A stretch of DNA of 64,000 nt from Symsagittifera roscoffensis (Eukaryota > Xenacoelomorpha > Acoela > Convolutidae): positions 62,001 to 126,000 of the forward strand of contig NW_026971233.1 in NCBI RefSeq assembly GCF_963678635.1. The letters run 5' to 3'. Within the stretch, counting starts at the first letter, position 1. Each line of letters starts with the position of its first letter. A program made the translations under genes and the position numbers. The notes under the pieces were generated by a model. The model searched no databases, had not been told where the DNA came from, and worked only from the letters and a program-made list of their open reading frames with translations. Of this stretch, positions 45,034 through 55,959 are shown one piece after another.

Positions 45034-46266
45034 GTGCCGGTGTTCTTGAGTAGAAGTGTAAGGCTGAAAGCGAAGGAAGCGGCAATTGTAGGCTTACGGA
45101 TGAAAAATTATAATGAATTAAGTGATAGTAAGCAAGTATTTATAGTTCCAAATCCAAACAGTCAAATTGCGGCTGTTTTAGGAAGATCCTTCTCGATAAC
45201 CAAGAGCGGTCTCTGCGTCAGTGTCTTGTTGAATACTCTTGACATACCCATAACAATCCAGAGGGGAAGGAAGTTGGGATATGCCTTATCCGTGAATACT
45301 CGATATGAAATGACTGAAAATGTAAAAGAGAATGAAGTAATTGAATGTCCCAATCACAGGATTAAGATTTGTATCTCGAGACGATTGAATAAAACAAAAA
45401 GTTCATCAGGTCTTGTAAAGTCACATAAGTCAGAGACAGATGATGGACTATCGAGCTGTTCAAATTTCCCAGAAAGACCAACACTAGAGGAAATGGAAAT
45501 GCATAAAACAGTTTTACCTGAAATAGAGCATTTAAGGAGTAAAGTAACGGATGAACAGCTTGAGGCCATCAAAGACGTACTAGAGCGGAACGAGGAAGAT
45601 TTTTCGAGACATAAGGCAGACATTGGATGTTGTAATTTTGTTAAACAAGAAAAAGAGCTTGAGGAGTCCGCGGTACCGCACAGGGAGGGGGCGAGGTGCA
45701 TGACCCCACACAAATCGGATTTGTGTAGGAAAGAGATAGAGACACTACTAGAGTATGATATGACAGAACCATCCAAATTACCGTGGGCGTGCGGAGTAGT
45801 GATGGCCAAAAAGAAAGGCGACCAATTGAGGTTTTGTTGTGACTTTCGGTATCTGAACTCCGTCACGGTGAAGGATGCCTATCCCATACCTAGGGTTTAT
45901 GAGAGCCTCTCGAAGTTAGGTGATGCAAAATTTTTTACGACTCTTGATTTGGGTTCGGCTTTTTAGCAGGTCCCGTTGAGGAAGCAGTACAGAGACAAAA
46001 CAGATTTCGCCTAGGAGTTGGGGTTGTTTCAATGGAAACGGATGCCGTTTGGTCTTTGCAATGCCACGGCTACATTTCAACGGTTGATGGCACGTGCATT
46101 GATAGGTGTGACGAAGAAGTATGGCAATCTGGTAATGTGCTTCGTGGATGACGTGGTAATAGCGACGCCTACACTGGAAGATCACATCGAGCGACTGGAC
46201 GAGGTGTTTGCATGCATGAAGAGGTCGGGGCTAAAGTGCAAACCATCAAATTGCGGGATTCGATAA
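45034..46266 (+). CDS. pol: Reverse transcriptase, plus-strand element
   Basis: The frame runs from a connecting region (SSCSNFPERP, HKADIGCCNFVKQEKELEE) into RT fingers and palm: DAYPIPRVYESLSKLGDAKF, FTTLDLGSAF, GLCNATATFQRLM and the catalytic CFVDDVVIATP. The motif is FVDD where the minus family has YVDD. Two TAG stops (45964, where Trp is expected, and 46012) interrupt it. A one-base shift near 46255 moves the thumb into the next frame. Confidence 0.9.
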
Positions 46267-47648
46267 AATACTTGGGGAGGATGGTTGACAGACACGGCAT
46301 CAGACCAGATCCAGATGCAGTTGAACCAGTTCTAACTTGGAAATCGCCAAAAACGGAACACCAGTTGATAAGCTTCCTGGGTTTTGCGAACTATTACGGG
46401 GAGTTCATCAAGGGCTACGCGGATAAGGTATACCCGATGCAACAATTAATGAGACACAAAGGCAAGAAGTTCGCGTGGAACAACGCAGCTGAAGAATCAT
46501 TCCAGAGAATAAAGAAAGAGTTATGCGAGGCACCGGTGTTAGGGATGCCAACGGAGAAAGGGATGTACGTGCTGGATACGGATGCGTCGGTAGTCGCGAT
46601 TTCTGGAATTCTCCATCACGAACAAGAATGGAACGGGAGGACAGTCTTGAGACCAATAGCGTACGGGAGCAAAGTCTTGAGTGATACGGAAATGAAGTAC
46701 GGGGCGCCGAAAGCGGAGATGTTCGCGGTGGTTACATTTGTCGAGAAATATAGAGCATAGCTAGGCAGTGAGCCATTCAAGCTGCGAGTCGACAACAGGG
46801 CACTCAGCTGGCTGAAGGCGTACTCAATGGACCAGAGCTATATTGGGAGGTGGATAGTTCGCCTGGACGGGTAAAACATGATATTTGAGCACAGAACAAG
46901 GGACAAACATCAAAATGCCGATAGCTTGAGTAAGAAGACGGAGTTCTACGAGAGACAGGAACAGAGGGAGGCGAATAGGCCAGAAATAGTAGATGGTTTC
47001 TCCTTCATGGATAAGGAATCGTATGAGAATCTTCCACTCACGAGATGGCTCGACATGTCAGGCAAGCCGATAGAAGATCACCCCGAATTACCAAAAGAGC
47101 CTCCAGAGAAAACAATCTTGAAGAAGACCCGAGGGATGCCGAGAGGGATAATGCTCAAGTCAAAAATTGTGAGGGAGACACTCAAGGCGAAAGGCTATGA
47201 TCTCAACCAGGTAGAAACTGGAGAAGCACAGATAGATGAGGACTTGATGAGATTACTCGAGAAACTGGCAGATGATAAACCCGTGATCGAAGGAAAGGGC
47301 AAGGAGGAACCGGAAGTCACGATACTGCGAAGGAATGAGACAGTCGGCGGCAAAAAATCCTTAGAAGAGAGTAATCCTGATGGGAAAGAAATTGTGCAGT
47401 CACTGGTTGACAAAATCCCTGATGACATACTTGAGCGGACTCGGGTTAGGAAGAAAAAAATGGCGTTTAAGGAGGAAGCTGAACACCTTGGAATAGGTCA
47501 AGAGTCCGGGGAGTGGCCCACAGAGGAAGAAGATGCTGGAGAAGAAAAATTGTCCAGGGAGTGTGAAGAATGGGATGAAGATCCGGAGGGCAGCAGCGAC
47601 GACCAGGATAGTCTGTGCATGATACTGGCGCAAGAGAAGATGAGATAA
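46212..47648 (+). pseudogene. pol: RT thumb, RNase H and pol linker, plus-strand element (copy 1)
   Basis: The frame continues RT (LRDSIKYLGRMVDRHGIRPD) into RNase H with its acidic motifs (LDTDASVVAISGIL, APKAEMFAVV, RVDNRALSW, DKHQNADSLSKK). Stops at 46758 and 46872 interrupt it. It then reads a long acidic linker (PLTRWLDMSGKPIEDHPELP, EEDAGEEKLSRECEEWDEDPE) ending at 47648. Integrase should follow, but this copy has a ~1.79-kb deletion at 47749. Confidence 0.85.
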
Positions 47649-47748
47649 CCGCGACAGGGAGCTGCAGACGGATCCCTCATCAGGAACACACAACTTGGAT
47701 CAGCAATAAGTGATAGGAGGTGAAGAACTTGAGAAAATTGCGGTATTA

Positions 47749-48720
47749 ATTGGGCAACGAGTTACTGAGTGTGGGCGAATTAGTGGCAGACGATGAATGG
47801 CAAATCATCCACGACAGTGAACACTACCCAAAGGAGGACCACTCCACACCAGAACAAGAAACAGATCTGGAGCAGAGCGAGATAGAGAGGAGGGAGAACA
47901 CGAACCTGAGAATACTAGAGTGATGCGTGAGGTCAAGAGCGAAGACGATGAAGGGCTAAGCATCCAGCAGGTCGACGTGTCACCAGAACAACACGTGAAA
48001 ACGGAAGATCCCCTCTTCGGTTGGACGGCAACCGACAGGCCGCTCGAAATACCACCAGATAATTTAGACCCAGCATCATCGACGGGGACGCCGATAAATA
48101 TTTTTGTCCGGGGAGTGGGGGTAGGACTTACCCACCCCAAAAAGTTGATGATAAAGAAACTCAGGGAAGTAAGAGAGACCAACGGGCTAGAACTGGTCGA
48201 GGAAGAAGCCGAACCTGCCATAGGACGAAATTTCAAAACGAAATTTGAAATCGCCAATGAATACTCGGAGAACATCCTGATAACGGACAGCGACTTCATT
48301 CTGTCAGATAGGACTAGCGCTATCTGTATAACGGCGGACATGAGCTTCAAATCGAGACTGGAGGTCGACTTCAAGAGAGAATACCAGAACGTGGAGTTTC
48401 TATTCAGACAGAGACCGGGGCTGGGAGAAATGGCTGCGCTTCCCCCATCAGTGGCACAAGTCCCGGGCAAATACCTGTGCTTTCTAGTGACGAGGGTCAA
48501 TGAAAGGAATACGATAGATCCTGAGCACGTGATGTTAGCACTAACGAGACTGAGAGATTTTTTGATTGAAATTGGGATAATGGAGGTCTCGATGCCTGTT
48601 TGTGACCCAAACAGGGGCAAGTTGAGCCCAAGGGAGTTATATGCCATCCTACACGTGGTCTTCGCAGAAACAGAGATAATGGTAAACCTACACAAGAAAT
48701 ACTACTTGAGTATCACCTGA
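47749..48720 (+). pseudogene. pol: pol C-terminal tail with macrodomain, copy 1
   Basis: After the deletion joint the acidic pol tail resumes (ELLSVGELVADDEWQI). From 47920 an open 266-codon frame reads EVKSEDDEGLSIQQVDVS ... GVGVGLTHPKKLMIKKLREV and then the macrodomain (see 48268-48720). Compared with copy 2, a base lost near 47922 (CTAGAGTGATGCG for CTAGAGTGGATGCG) explains the frame change. It stops at TGA 48718 after YYLSIT. Confidence 0.75.
48268..48720 (+). other. TARG1/OARD1-like macrodomain (copy 1)
   Basis: The last ~150 residues follow the layout of a small macrodomain of the TARG1 (OARD1) group, which binds ADP-ribose and removes it from proteins. ENILITDSDFILSDRTSAIC resembles the first strands, GKYLCFLVTRVN the central YIYYLITK-type strand, IGIMEVSMPVCDPNRGKLS the strand before the catalytic loop, and HVVFAETEIMVNLHKK the final strand. 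The usual glycine-rich loops and the catalytic Lys and Asp of human TARG1 are not clearly kept, so binding or activity may be altered or lost. The assignment rests on pattern recognition, not a search. Confidence 0.55.
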
Positions 48721-49198
48721 GCTACGGGTGGACAACGGAGGTCTTGAGTGGGGGGTACATGTGGATCTTGAGTAAGGGTACATGGGGACCTCGGGGCAGA
48801 TAGATGGATTTTAATGTGATTGGCATGACAATTATAAATTTAAAAATGACAGTGCTAAAACATTAAATTAATCTGCATGCTCTTAAAAATTCCCAATTGA
48901 ATTATTTTAGTAAAACAGATGGAGGGATGAGGTTTTAACTACAATAATGGGGGGTTTAGGTCAGGAACATGACACCTTGGTCTAAAAAGTGGATTCTAAT
49001 TTCAGATTGATTTGATTAAATCGAGGTTGACGACCCAAACACACTCATTGAAAAGAGATGAGAAGGTCTTGAACAAATTTCACGATCAGCAACATTCGGA
49101 AGAGATTTCTCAAGTACTCAATTTGGTACGGTAACACTAAAGTTGGTATGGTAATTCTCGAGTTGGTTGGTGCGCGAGATAATCTAGAAATTGTAAAA
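48721..49198 (+). other. Spacer between macrodomain ORF and coiled-coil ORF (copy 1)
   Basis: About 480 bp with no open frame. It includes GTCTTGAGT and ATCTTGAGT phrases and the doublet TTGGTACGGTAACACT/TTGGTATGGTAATTCT just before the next ATG. It is nearly identical in copy 2. Confidence 0.7.
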
Positions 49199-50218
49199 AT
49201 GGCAGATCGATTTTGGAAGTCCATACCTGCGGTGCTGAAGAGGCCGACGCTCGATGAGTTGTACAGACACTTGAGGGACCTGGACTACACCCAAGTGGAC
49301 GAGAGGATGGCAGTGATGTTGAATGCCATCCTGTAATTAGAGGAGCAAGGTTAGTGCAGGGAATCCGCGACCGAAGCTCTCTTGATGGTCGGCTACACCA
49401 CGGAAGGCATATCCAATCAGGAAGAGACGAGATGGCTATCCTGGAACGTGGATGGAGGGGTGAGAGGATTCGACTTGGCGAGGAATCCTGGCTTAAGCAA
49501 CAACACTGAGTACGGCGCGGGAGAATTCCCATTGCCGGTCAGACCGTCAGCAAGATCGGCTAGCCAGTCCACGAGCAAGCCAACTTCTATGACGAGAGCC
49601 CAGCAAGCGGAAGAGACGTATCCTGACCTCAGCAACATGAAGAGGGAACTTGAGAGGGCGCAGAGGGACAAGAACAAAGCGAATCTTGACCGGGACAGCG
49701 CGAAGACCGAGAGAAATCAAGCGAATCTGGAAAGGGACCAGGCGCGTCGTGACCTTGAGATGTTCAGAGCAGAATACCAGCAAGAGCAGAGGGTGCGAGA
49801 GAACGCGGGGAATTGCGAGCAGTTGAAGTTGGAACTTGAAAGGATCAGGAGGCGACAGCGAGAGCTCGATCAACAAAAGCAAAAGGAAACCAGGACGACG
49901 GAACGAGCTGTTGCGAGCTCAAGGCCGGAGTCGCGTATGGAGGTGGATGAGGCTCCCAGGTCGAAAAGTTTATTCAACTTGGACCGTGCGGCTCAAGAAC
50001 ACATAAACGAGGGGCTGGAATTATGGATACCAACCGAATCAGCGTCCTCCCTGCGCGGCTCGGAGACGACGCAACCGATACGCCCGTTGATGGACGTGGC
50101 ACTGCCTGGATATACCCGAGCTCAACCCCGAGCAGCAGTCAGGTGAGCGGGAAACCGTCGCGTCTTAAGGAGTTACACGAGAGGCTACAGCTGAGAAGTC
50201 GTGAAAGTCCAGCTTGAG
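49199..50218 (+). pseudogene. Coiled-coil ORF preceding SGNH domain, truncated copy 1
   Basis: ATG at 49199 (MADRFWKSIPAVLKRPTLDE), stops at 49334 and 49352, then open to 50146. It carries the same N-terminal module and Arg/Glu/Gln-rich coiled coil (NLERDQARRDLEMF) as 54901-55893. In copy 1 the coiled coil reads in one frame into LELWIPTESASSLRG, but a base deletion near 50115 then throws it off. The SGNH part is missing because the copy ends at the duplication joint. Confidence 0.75.
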
Positions 50219-50228
50219 CGGAGGTACC

Positions 50229-51500
50229 CCCAGATCCAGATGCAGTTGAAGCAGCTCTAACTTGAAAATCGCCAAAAACTGAACACCAGTTGATGAGCTT
50301 CCTGGGTTTTGCGAACTATTACGGGGAGTTCATCAAGGGCTACGCGGATAAGGTATACCCGATGCAACAATTAATGAGACACAAAGGCAAGAAGTTCACG
50401 TGGAACAACGCAGCTGAAGAATCATTCCAGAGAAAAAAGAAAGAGTTAAGCGAGGCACCGGTGTTAGGGATGCCAACGGAGAAAGGGATGTACGTGCTGG
50501 ATACGGATGCGTCGGCAGTCGCGATTTCTGGAATTCTCCATCAAGAACAAGAATGGAACGGGAGGACAGTCTTGAGACCAATAGCGTACGGGAGCAAAGT
50601 CTTGAGTGATACGGAAATGAAGTACGGAGCGCCGAAAGCGGAGATTTTCGCGGTGGTTACCTTTGTCGAGAAATATAGAGCATACCTAGGCAGTGAGCCA
50701 TTCAAGCTGCGAGTCGACATCAGGGCACTCAGCTGGCTGAAGACGTACTCAATGGACCAGAGCTACATTGGGAGGTGAATAGTTCGCCTGGACGGGTACA
50801 ACATGATATTTGAGCACAGAACAAGGGACAAACATCAAAATGCCGATAGCTTGAGTAAGAAGACGGAGTTCTACGAGAAACAGGAACAGAGGGAGGCGAA
50901 TAGGCCAGAAATAAAAGAGGGCTTCTCCTTCATGGATAAGGAAACGTATGATAGTCTTCCACTCACGAGATGGCTCGACAAGTCAGGCAAACCGATAGAA
51001 GATCACCCCGAATTACCAAAAGAGTCTCCAGAGAAAACAATCTTGACGAAGACCCGAGGGATGCCGATAGGGATAATGCTCAAGTCAAAAATTGTGAGGG
51101 AGACACTCAAGGCGAAAGGCTATGATCTCAACCAGGTAGAAACTGGAGAAGCACAGATAGATGAGGACTTGATGAGATTACTCGAGAAACTGGCAGATGA
51201 TAAACCCGTGATCGAAGGAAAGTGCAAGGAGGAACCGGAAGTCACGATACTGCGAAGGAGTGAGACAGTCGGCGGCGATAACTCCTTAGAAGAGAGTAAT
51301 CCTGATGGGAAAGAAATCGTGCAGTCACTGGTTGACAAAATCCCTGATGACATACTTGAGCGGAATCGGGTTAGGAAGAAGAAAGTGGCGTTTAAGGAGG
51401 AAGCTGAACACCTTGATAAAGGTCAAGAGTCCGTGGAGTGGCCCACAGAGGAAGAAGATGCTGGAGAAGAAAAATTGTCCAGGGAGTGTGAAGAATAGGA
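50229..51500 (+). pseudogene. pol: RNase H and pol linker (copy 2)
   Basis: Frame 50290-50778 reads RT thumb (SFLGFANYYGEFIKGYADKV) and RNase H (LDTDASAVAISGIL, APKAEIFAVV). The third acidic motif is RVDIRALSW, with Ile for Asn. A TGA at 50776 is followed by the frame at 50803-51498 (DKHQNADSLSKK and the acidic linker). It is nearly identical to 46307-47648 with independent point changes. Confidence 0.85.
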
Positions 51501-51631
51501 TGAAGATTCGGAGGGCAGCAGCGACAACCAGGATAGTATGTGCATGATACTGGCGCAAGAGAAGATGAGATAACTGCGACAGGGAGCAGACGGATCCCTC
51601 ATCAGGAACATACAACTTGGATCAGCAATAA

Positions 51632-53092
51632 GTGCGAGGAGGTGAAGAACTTGAGAAAATTGCGGTATCGAGGAAACCGTTCAGGGAACTATCATGCAAC
51701 TCGAATGTCAGAACAAATCTGGTGCCAGAAGACGATAGAAAGATCATGAAGAGGATAGTGTGCGTAAAGCTGAAAGATGACATCCACATCCACATCTACA
51801 GGGAAATTAATGGTCAGATAATGACACTAGAGGAACATGTCAAGGCGAGATATAAGCTGTCGGATCTAATAAGGGCCCAAAAGAATGACAAGATGACAAG
51901 TAACCCCTCCAAATGGACTCGGACGCGATCCAAAGAGAAAGGGGACCTGGAAGAAGACAGCTACAAGATCTTGAGCCAGTTCTACAAAGAAAGAAAGGAT
52001 TTACTCTATCACACGGCTGATGGGGTGGTAGCGTGCAAGAGAAAGGATGAAGAGAAGATATTACACAAGCATAACCTCATCATATTGCCACAGTTGTATC
52101 AGGCCGAAGTGTTATTCAGATCGCACGATCAAATGGGGCACCAGGGGATAGACAAGGTGCAACAGAGAATACTTCACAGGTTTGATTGGCCAGGATTACG
52201 GAAAGCCTGTGAGAGATGGGTAAATGCATGCCTGGCATGCCTGCAAGTGAAAGACCCAAGGAAGATGAAGTTCCCACTCAAATCCGTTGAGAGCTCGGAA
52301 TTCAACGAAGTCGTGCAAATAGACCACCAAAAGATCTGTATGACAGAGTCAGGATATAACCAGATACTAGTCATAATAGATCAGTTCACAAAGCTGGCAG
52401 AAGCGGTGCCGTATCAGACAGCCTCTGCAGAGGAGACTTGCGATCACCTGATAACACATTGGATATCACGGTATGGCTGTCCAATCACATTTCAGTCGGA
52501 CAACGGCAAAGCCTTCGTGGGGGACCTGACGAAAGAATTGAAGCAGAGGTCTCACTTAGTTCAAGCGCACTAATCGACCTACCAACCCTAGACCAAGGGG
52601 TTGGTAGAGAGGCAGAATAGAACGTTGGTGAACATGCTGAGGGTATACTGCTCAAGGTACATGACAGATTGGGATAAATATCTACCGCAGGAGGTAGGGG
52701 CAGACAACAGTACGCAACACTCAACAACAGGAATCAGTCCCTTCATGATGTTGACGGGCAAGGAAAGAGCGATGCCCCTAACATTCTTATTCTTATACCC
52801 GGAGTACTAAGGGGAAAAGACGATGCCTCAAGCTTATGTGAAAGAAGCGATCAGGAGACAGCAGGAAATAAACGAGCTATGCAGGAGGAATACTGCGCAA
52901 GCACAAATGAGACAGCGCAAGAAATACGATGAAAAGATGGGTCTTCTAGTACGTGTGGGTCTTCCAGAATGTCATACATCCCAAAAATACGAAGAAACTA
53001 CTCAAGAAATGGAGCGGACCGTTCATGATAACGGAAGTGCACCAGCAAGGGCGGATTTACCGCTTGAGTACGGGGCGTGCAGCGCATCATGA
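51632..53092 (+). CDS. pol: Integrase, plus-strand element
   Basis: The frame from 51632 reads a leader (RIVCVKLKDDIHIHIYREIN) and the integrase: HHCC zinc domain (SHDQMGHQG, ACLACLQVK), core Asp residues (VVQIDHQK, FQSDNGKAF), then two stops (52571 and 52583) and the frame reopens with the catalytic Glu (GLVERQNRT). Another stop follows at 52808. The end near 52950 is out of phase; MWVFQNVIHP continues in the next frame. This is the only integrase on the plus strand. Confidence 0.88.
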
Positions 53093-54422
53093 AAACTTGA
53101 AACATCATGTACCATCCCCAGAAGACTGGCGCGTACCGCAGAACATGGAGGGACTCGAGTACCTATTGGTGGAACCAGTTTGCGAGGTGAACGAAAAGGG
53201 TACCAGAGAGAAAAATGATGGCAACGAGGACTTGAGTTTGGATGATAATGAAAAGATCGAAGCGGATTCAGAGGCAGAATCCTTTGTGGAAGAAGACTGG
53301 AACGATCCGGAGCAGGACGAGGTGCCAAAGTGGACGGAACCAGACTTGCCGATAACGGCAGGAACCAGGAGCGGTAATCGTAAGCGGACAGGCATGAGGT
53401 ACAACAGGTACGGGGATGACTTCTTGATTGACAAGATAAGGCCTGATGAATTGGGCAACGAGTTACTGAGTGTGGGCGAATTGGTGGCAGACGATGAATG
53501 GCAAATAATCAAAGACAGTGAACACTACCCAAAGGAGGACCACTCCACACCAGAACAAGAAACAGATCTGGAGAAGAGCGAGATAGAGAGGAGGGAGAAC
53601 ACGAATCTGAGAATACTAGAGTGGATGCGTGAGGTCAAGAGCGAAGAAGATGAAGGGCTAAGCATCCAGCAGGTCGACGTGTCAGCAGAACAACACGTGA
53701 AAACGGAAGATCCCCTCTTCGGTTGGACGGCAACCGACAGGCCGCTCGAAATACCACCAGATAATTTAGACCCAGCGTCATCGACGGGGACGTCGATAAA
53801 TATTTTTGTCCGGGGAGTGGGGGTAGGACTTACCCACACCGAAAATTTGATGATAAAGAAACTCAGGGAAGTAAGAGAGACCAACGGGCTAGAACTGGGC
53901 TAGGAAGAAGCCGAACCTGCCATAGGACGAAATTTCTAAACGAAATTTGAAATCCCCAATGAATACTCGGAGAACATCCTAATAACGGACAGCGACTTCA
54001 TTCTGTCAGATAGGACTAGTGCGATCTGAATAACAGCGGACATGAGCTTCAAATCGAGACTGGAGGCCGACTTCAAGAGAGAATACCAGAACGTGGAGTT
54101 TCTATTCAGACAGAGACCGGGGCTGGGAGGAATGGCTGCGCTTCCCCCATCAGTGGCACAATTCCCGGGCAAATACCTGTGCTTTCTAGTGACGAGGGTC
54201 AATGAAATGAATACGATAGTTTCTGAGCACGGGATGTTAGCACTAATGAGACTGAGGGATTTCATGGTTGAAAGAGGGATAATGGAGGTCTCGATGCCTG
54301 TTTATGACCCAAACAGGGGCAAGTTGAGCCCAAGGGAGTTATATGCCATCCTACACGTGGTCTTCGCAGAAACAGAGATAATGGTACACCTCCACAAAAA
54401 ATACTACATGAGTATCGCCTGA
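52953..54422 (+). CDS. pol: Integrase C-terminal module, acidic tail and macrodomain (copy 2)
   Basis: The 316-codon frame from 52953 starts with the GPF module of Ty3-type integrases (WSGPFMITEVHQQGRIYRL), then an acidic tail (ADSEAESFVEEDWNDPE, YGDDFLIDKIRPDELG) and GVGVGLTHTENLMIKKLREV. In the same frame, past stops at 53901, 53936 and 54026, it reaches the macrodomain (54042-54422). Because integrase tail and macrodomain share one frame without spacer, the macrodomain was part of the pol polyprotein. Confidence 0.8.
53968..54422 (+). other. TARG1/OARD1-like macrodomain (copy 2)
   Basis: The same domain as 48268-48720: NILITDSDFILSDRTSAI, stop, ITADMSFKSRLEADF, GKYLCFLVTRVNEM, GIMEVSMPVYDPNRG, VVFAETEIMVHLHKK. 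One in-frame TGA (Cys in copy 1) breaks it. It is likely an inactive relic in both copies. Confidence 0.55.
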
Positions 54423-54900
54423 GCTACGGGTGGCCAACGGAGGTCTTGAGTTGGGGGTACATGTGGATCTTGAGTAAGGGTACATGGGGACCTCGGGGCA
54501 GGTAGATGGATTTCAACGTGATTGGCATGACAATTATAATTTAAAAAATGACAGTGATAAAACATTAAATGAATCTGCATGCTCTTAAAAATTTCCAATT
54601 GAAATTTTTTAGTAAAACAGATGGAGGGATAAGGTTTTAACTACAATAATGGGGGGGTTCGGTAAAAAACATGACACCTTACTCTAAAAAGTGGATTTTA
54701 CTTTCAGATTGATTTGATTAAATCGAAGTTGACGACCCAAACACACTCATTGAAAAGAAAGTAGAAGGTCTTGAACAAATTTCGCGATCAGCAACAATCG
54801 AAAGAGATTTCTCAAGTACTCAAGTTGGTACGGTAACACTCAAGTTGGTACGGTAATTCTCGAGTTGGTTGGTGCGCGAGATAATCTAGAAATTGTAAAA
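54423..54900 (+). other. Spacer between macrodomain ORF and coiled-coil ORF (copy 2)
   Basis: About 480 bp without coding signal, nearly identical to 48721-49198. It ends GTAAAAATGG, a good start context. It could hold a promoter or splice acceptor for the downstream ORF, but no motif proves this. Confidence 0.65.
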
Positions 54901-55893
54901 ATGGCAGATCGATTTTGGAAGTCCATACCTGCGGCGCTGAAGAGGCCGACGCTCGATGAGTTGTACAGACGCTTGAGGGACCTGGACTACACCCAAGTGG
55001 ACGAGAGGATGGCAGTGATGTTGAATGCCATCCTGCAATTAGAGGTGCAAGGTCAGTGCAGGGAATACGCGACCGAAGCTGTCTTGATGGTTGGCTACAC
55101 CACGGAAGGCATATCCAATCAGGAACAAACGAGATGGCTATCCTGGAACGTGGATGGAGGGGTGGGAGGATTCGACTTGGCGAGGAATCCTGGCTTAAGC
55201 AACAACACTGAGTACGGCGCGGGAGAATTTCCATTGCCGGTCAGACCGTCAGCAAGATCAGCTAGCCAGTCCACTCGCAAGCCACCTTCTATGACGAGAG
55301 CCCAGAAAACGGAAGAGACGTATCCTGACCTCAGCAACATGAAAAGGGAACTTGAGAGGGCGCGGAGGGAAAAGAACAAAGCGAATCTTGACCGAGACAG
55401 CGCGAAGCTCGAGAGAAATCAAGCGAATCTGGAGAGGGACCAGGCGATCCTGGAAAAGGACCAGGCGCGTCGTGACCTTGAGATGTTGAGAGCAGAAAAC
55501 CAGCAAGAGCAGAGGGTGCGAGAGAACAAGGCGAATTGCGAGCAGTTGAAGTCGGTACTTGAAAGGATAAAGAGGCGACAGCCACAGCTCGATCAACAAA
55601 AGCAAAAGGAAACCAGGAACACGGAACGAGCTGTTGCGAGCTCAAGGCCGGAGTCGCGTATGGAGGAGGATGAGGCTCCCAGGTCGAAGGGACGATTCAA
55701 CTTGGACCGTGCGGCTCAAAAACACAAAAAAAGGGGGGCTGGAAGTATGGATACCAACCGAATCAGCGTCTTCCCTGCGCGGCTCGGAGATGACGCAACC
55801 GATACGCCAGTTGATGGACGTGGCACTGCCTGGATACACCCCGAGCTCAACCCCGAGCAGCAGTCAGGTGAGCGGGAGCTCGTCGCGTCTTAA
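54901..55893 (+). CDS. Coiled-coil N-terminal part of SGNH-hydrolase ORF
   Basis: ATG at 54901 in good context (AAAATGG). Residues 1-~130 form a conserved module (MADRFWKSIPAALKRPTLDE ... TRWLSWNVDGGVGGFDLARN). Residues ~150-260 are a strongly charged coiled coil (RREKNKANLDRDSAKLERNQ and onward). At about 55728, in the A7G6 run, the true reading moves to the frame of 55730-56000 (LEVWIPTESASSLRG), as the uninterrupted copy at 49382-50146 shows. The last 50 residues of this frame are therefore out of phase. No known family is recognised for the N-terminal module. Confidence 0.75.
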   Translation: MADRFWKSIPAALKRPTLDELYRRLRDLDYTQVDERMAVMLNAILQLEVQGQCREYATEAVLMVGYTTEGISNQEQTRWLSWNVDGGVGGFDLARNPGLSNNTEYGAGEFPLPVRPSARSASQSTRKPPSMTRAQKTEETYPDLSNMKRELERARREKNKANLDRDSAKLERNQANLERDQAILEKDQARRDLEMLRAENQQEQRVRENKANCEQLKSVLERIKRRQPQLDQQKQKETRNTERAVASSRPESRMEEDEAPRSKGRFNLDRAAQKHKKRGAGSMDTNRISVFPARLGDDATDTPVDGRGTAWIHPELNPEQQSGERELVAS

Positions 55894-55959
55894 GGAGTTA
55901 CACGAGAGGCTACAGCTGAGAAGTCGTGAAAGTTCAGCTAGAGCGGAGGTACACCCAAC

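Larger units (their letters stand above)
46307..50228 (+). repeat. Tandem duplication, copy 1 (RNase H to coiled-coil ORF)
   Basis: It begins at CCAGATCCAGATGCAGTTGAA and is followed from 50229 by a second copy of the same 5.7 kb. Copy 1 is shortened to 3.9 kb by deletion of the sequence matching 51667-53452 (joint near 47748, GCGGTATTAATTGGGC). Confidence 0.9.
50229..55947 (+). repeat. Tandem duplication, copy 2
   Basis: Starts at the joint GGAGGTACCCCCAGATCC (about 50220-50235) and runs to the matching GCGGAGGTAC near 55947, where the unduplicated sequence continues. It keeps integrase. Each copy has its own stops and frameshifts, so decay continued after duplication. Confidence 0.9.
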
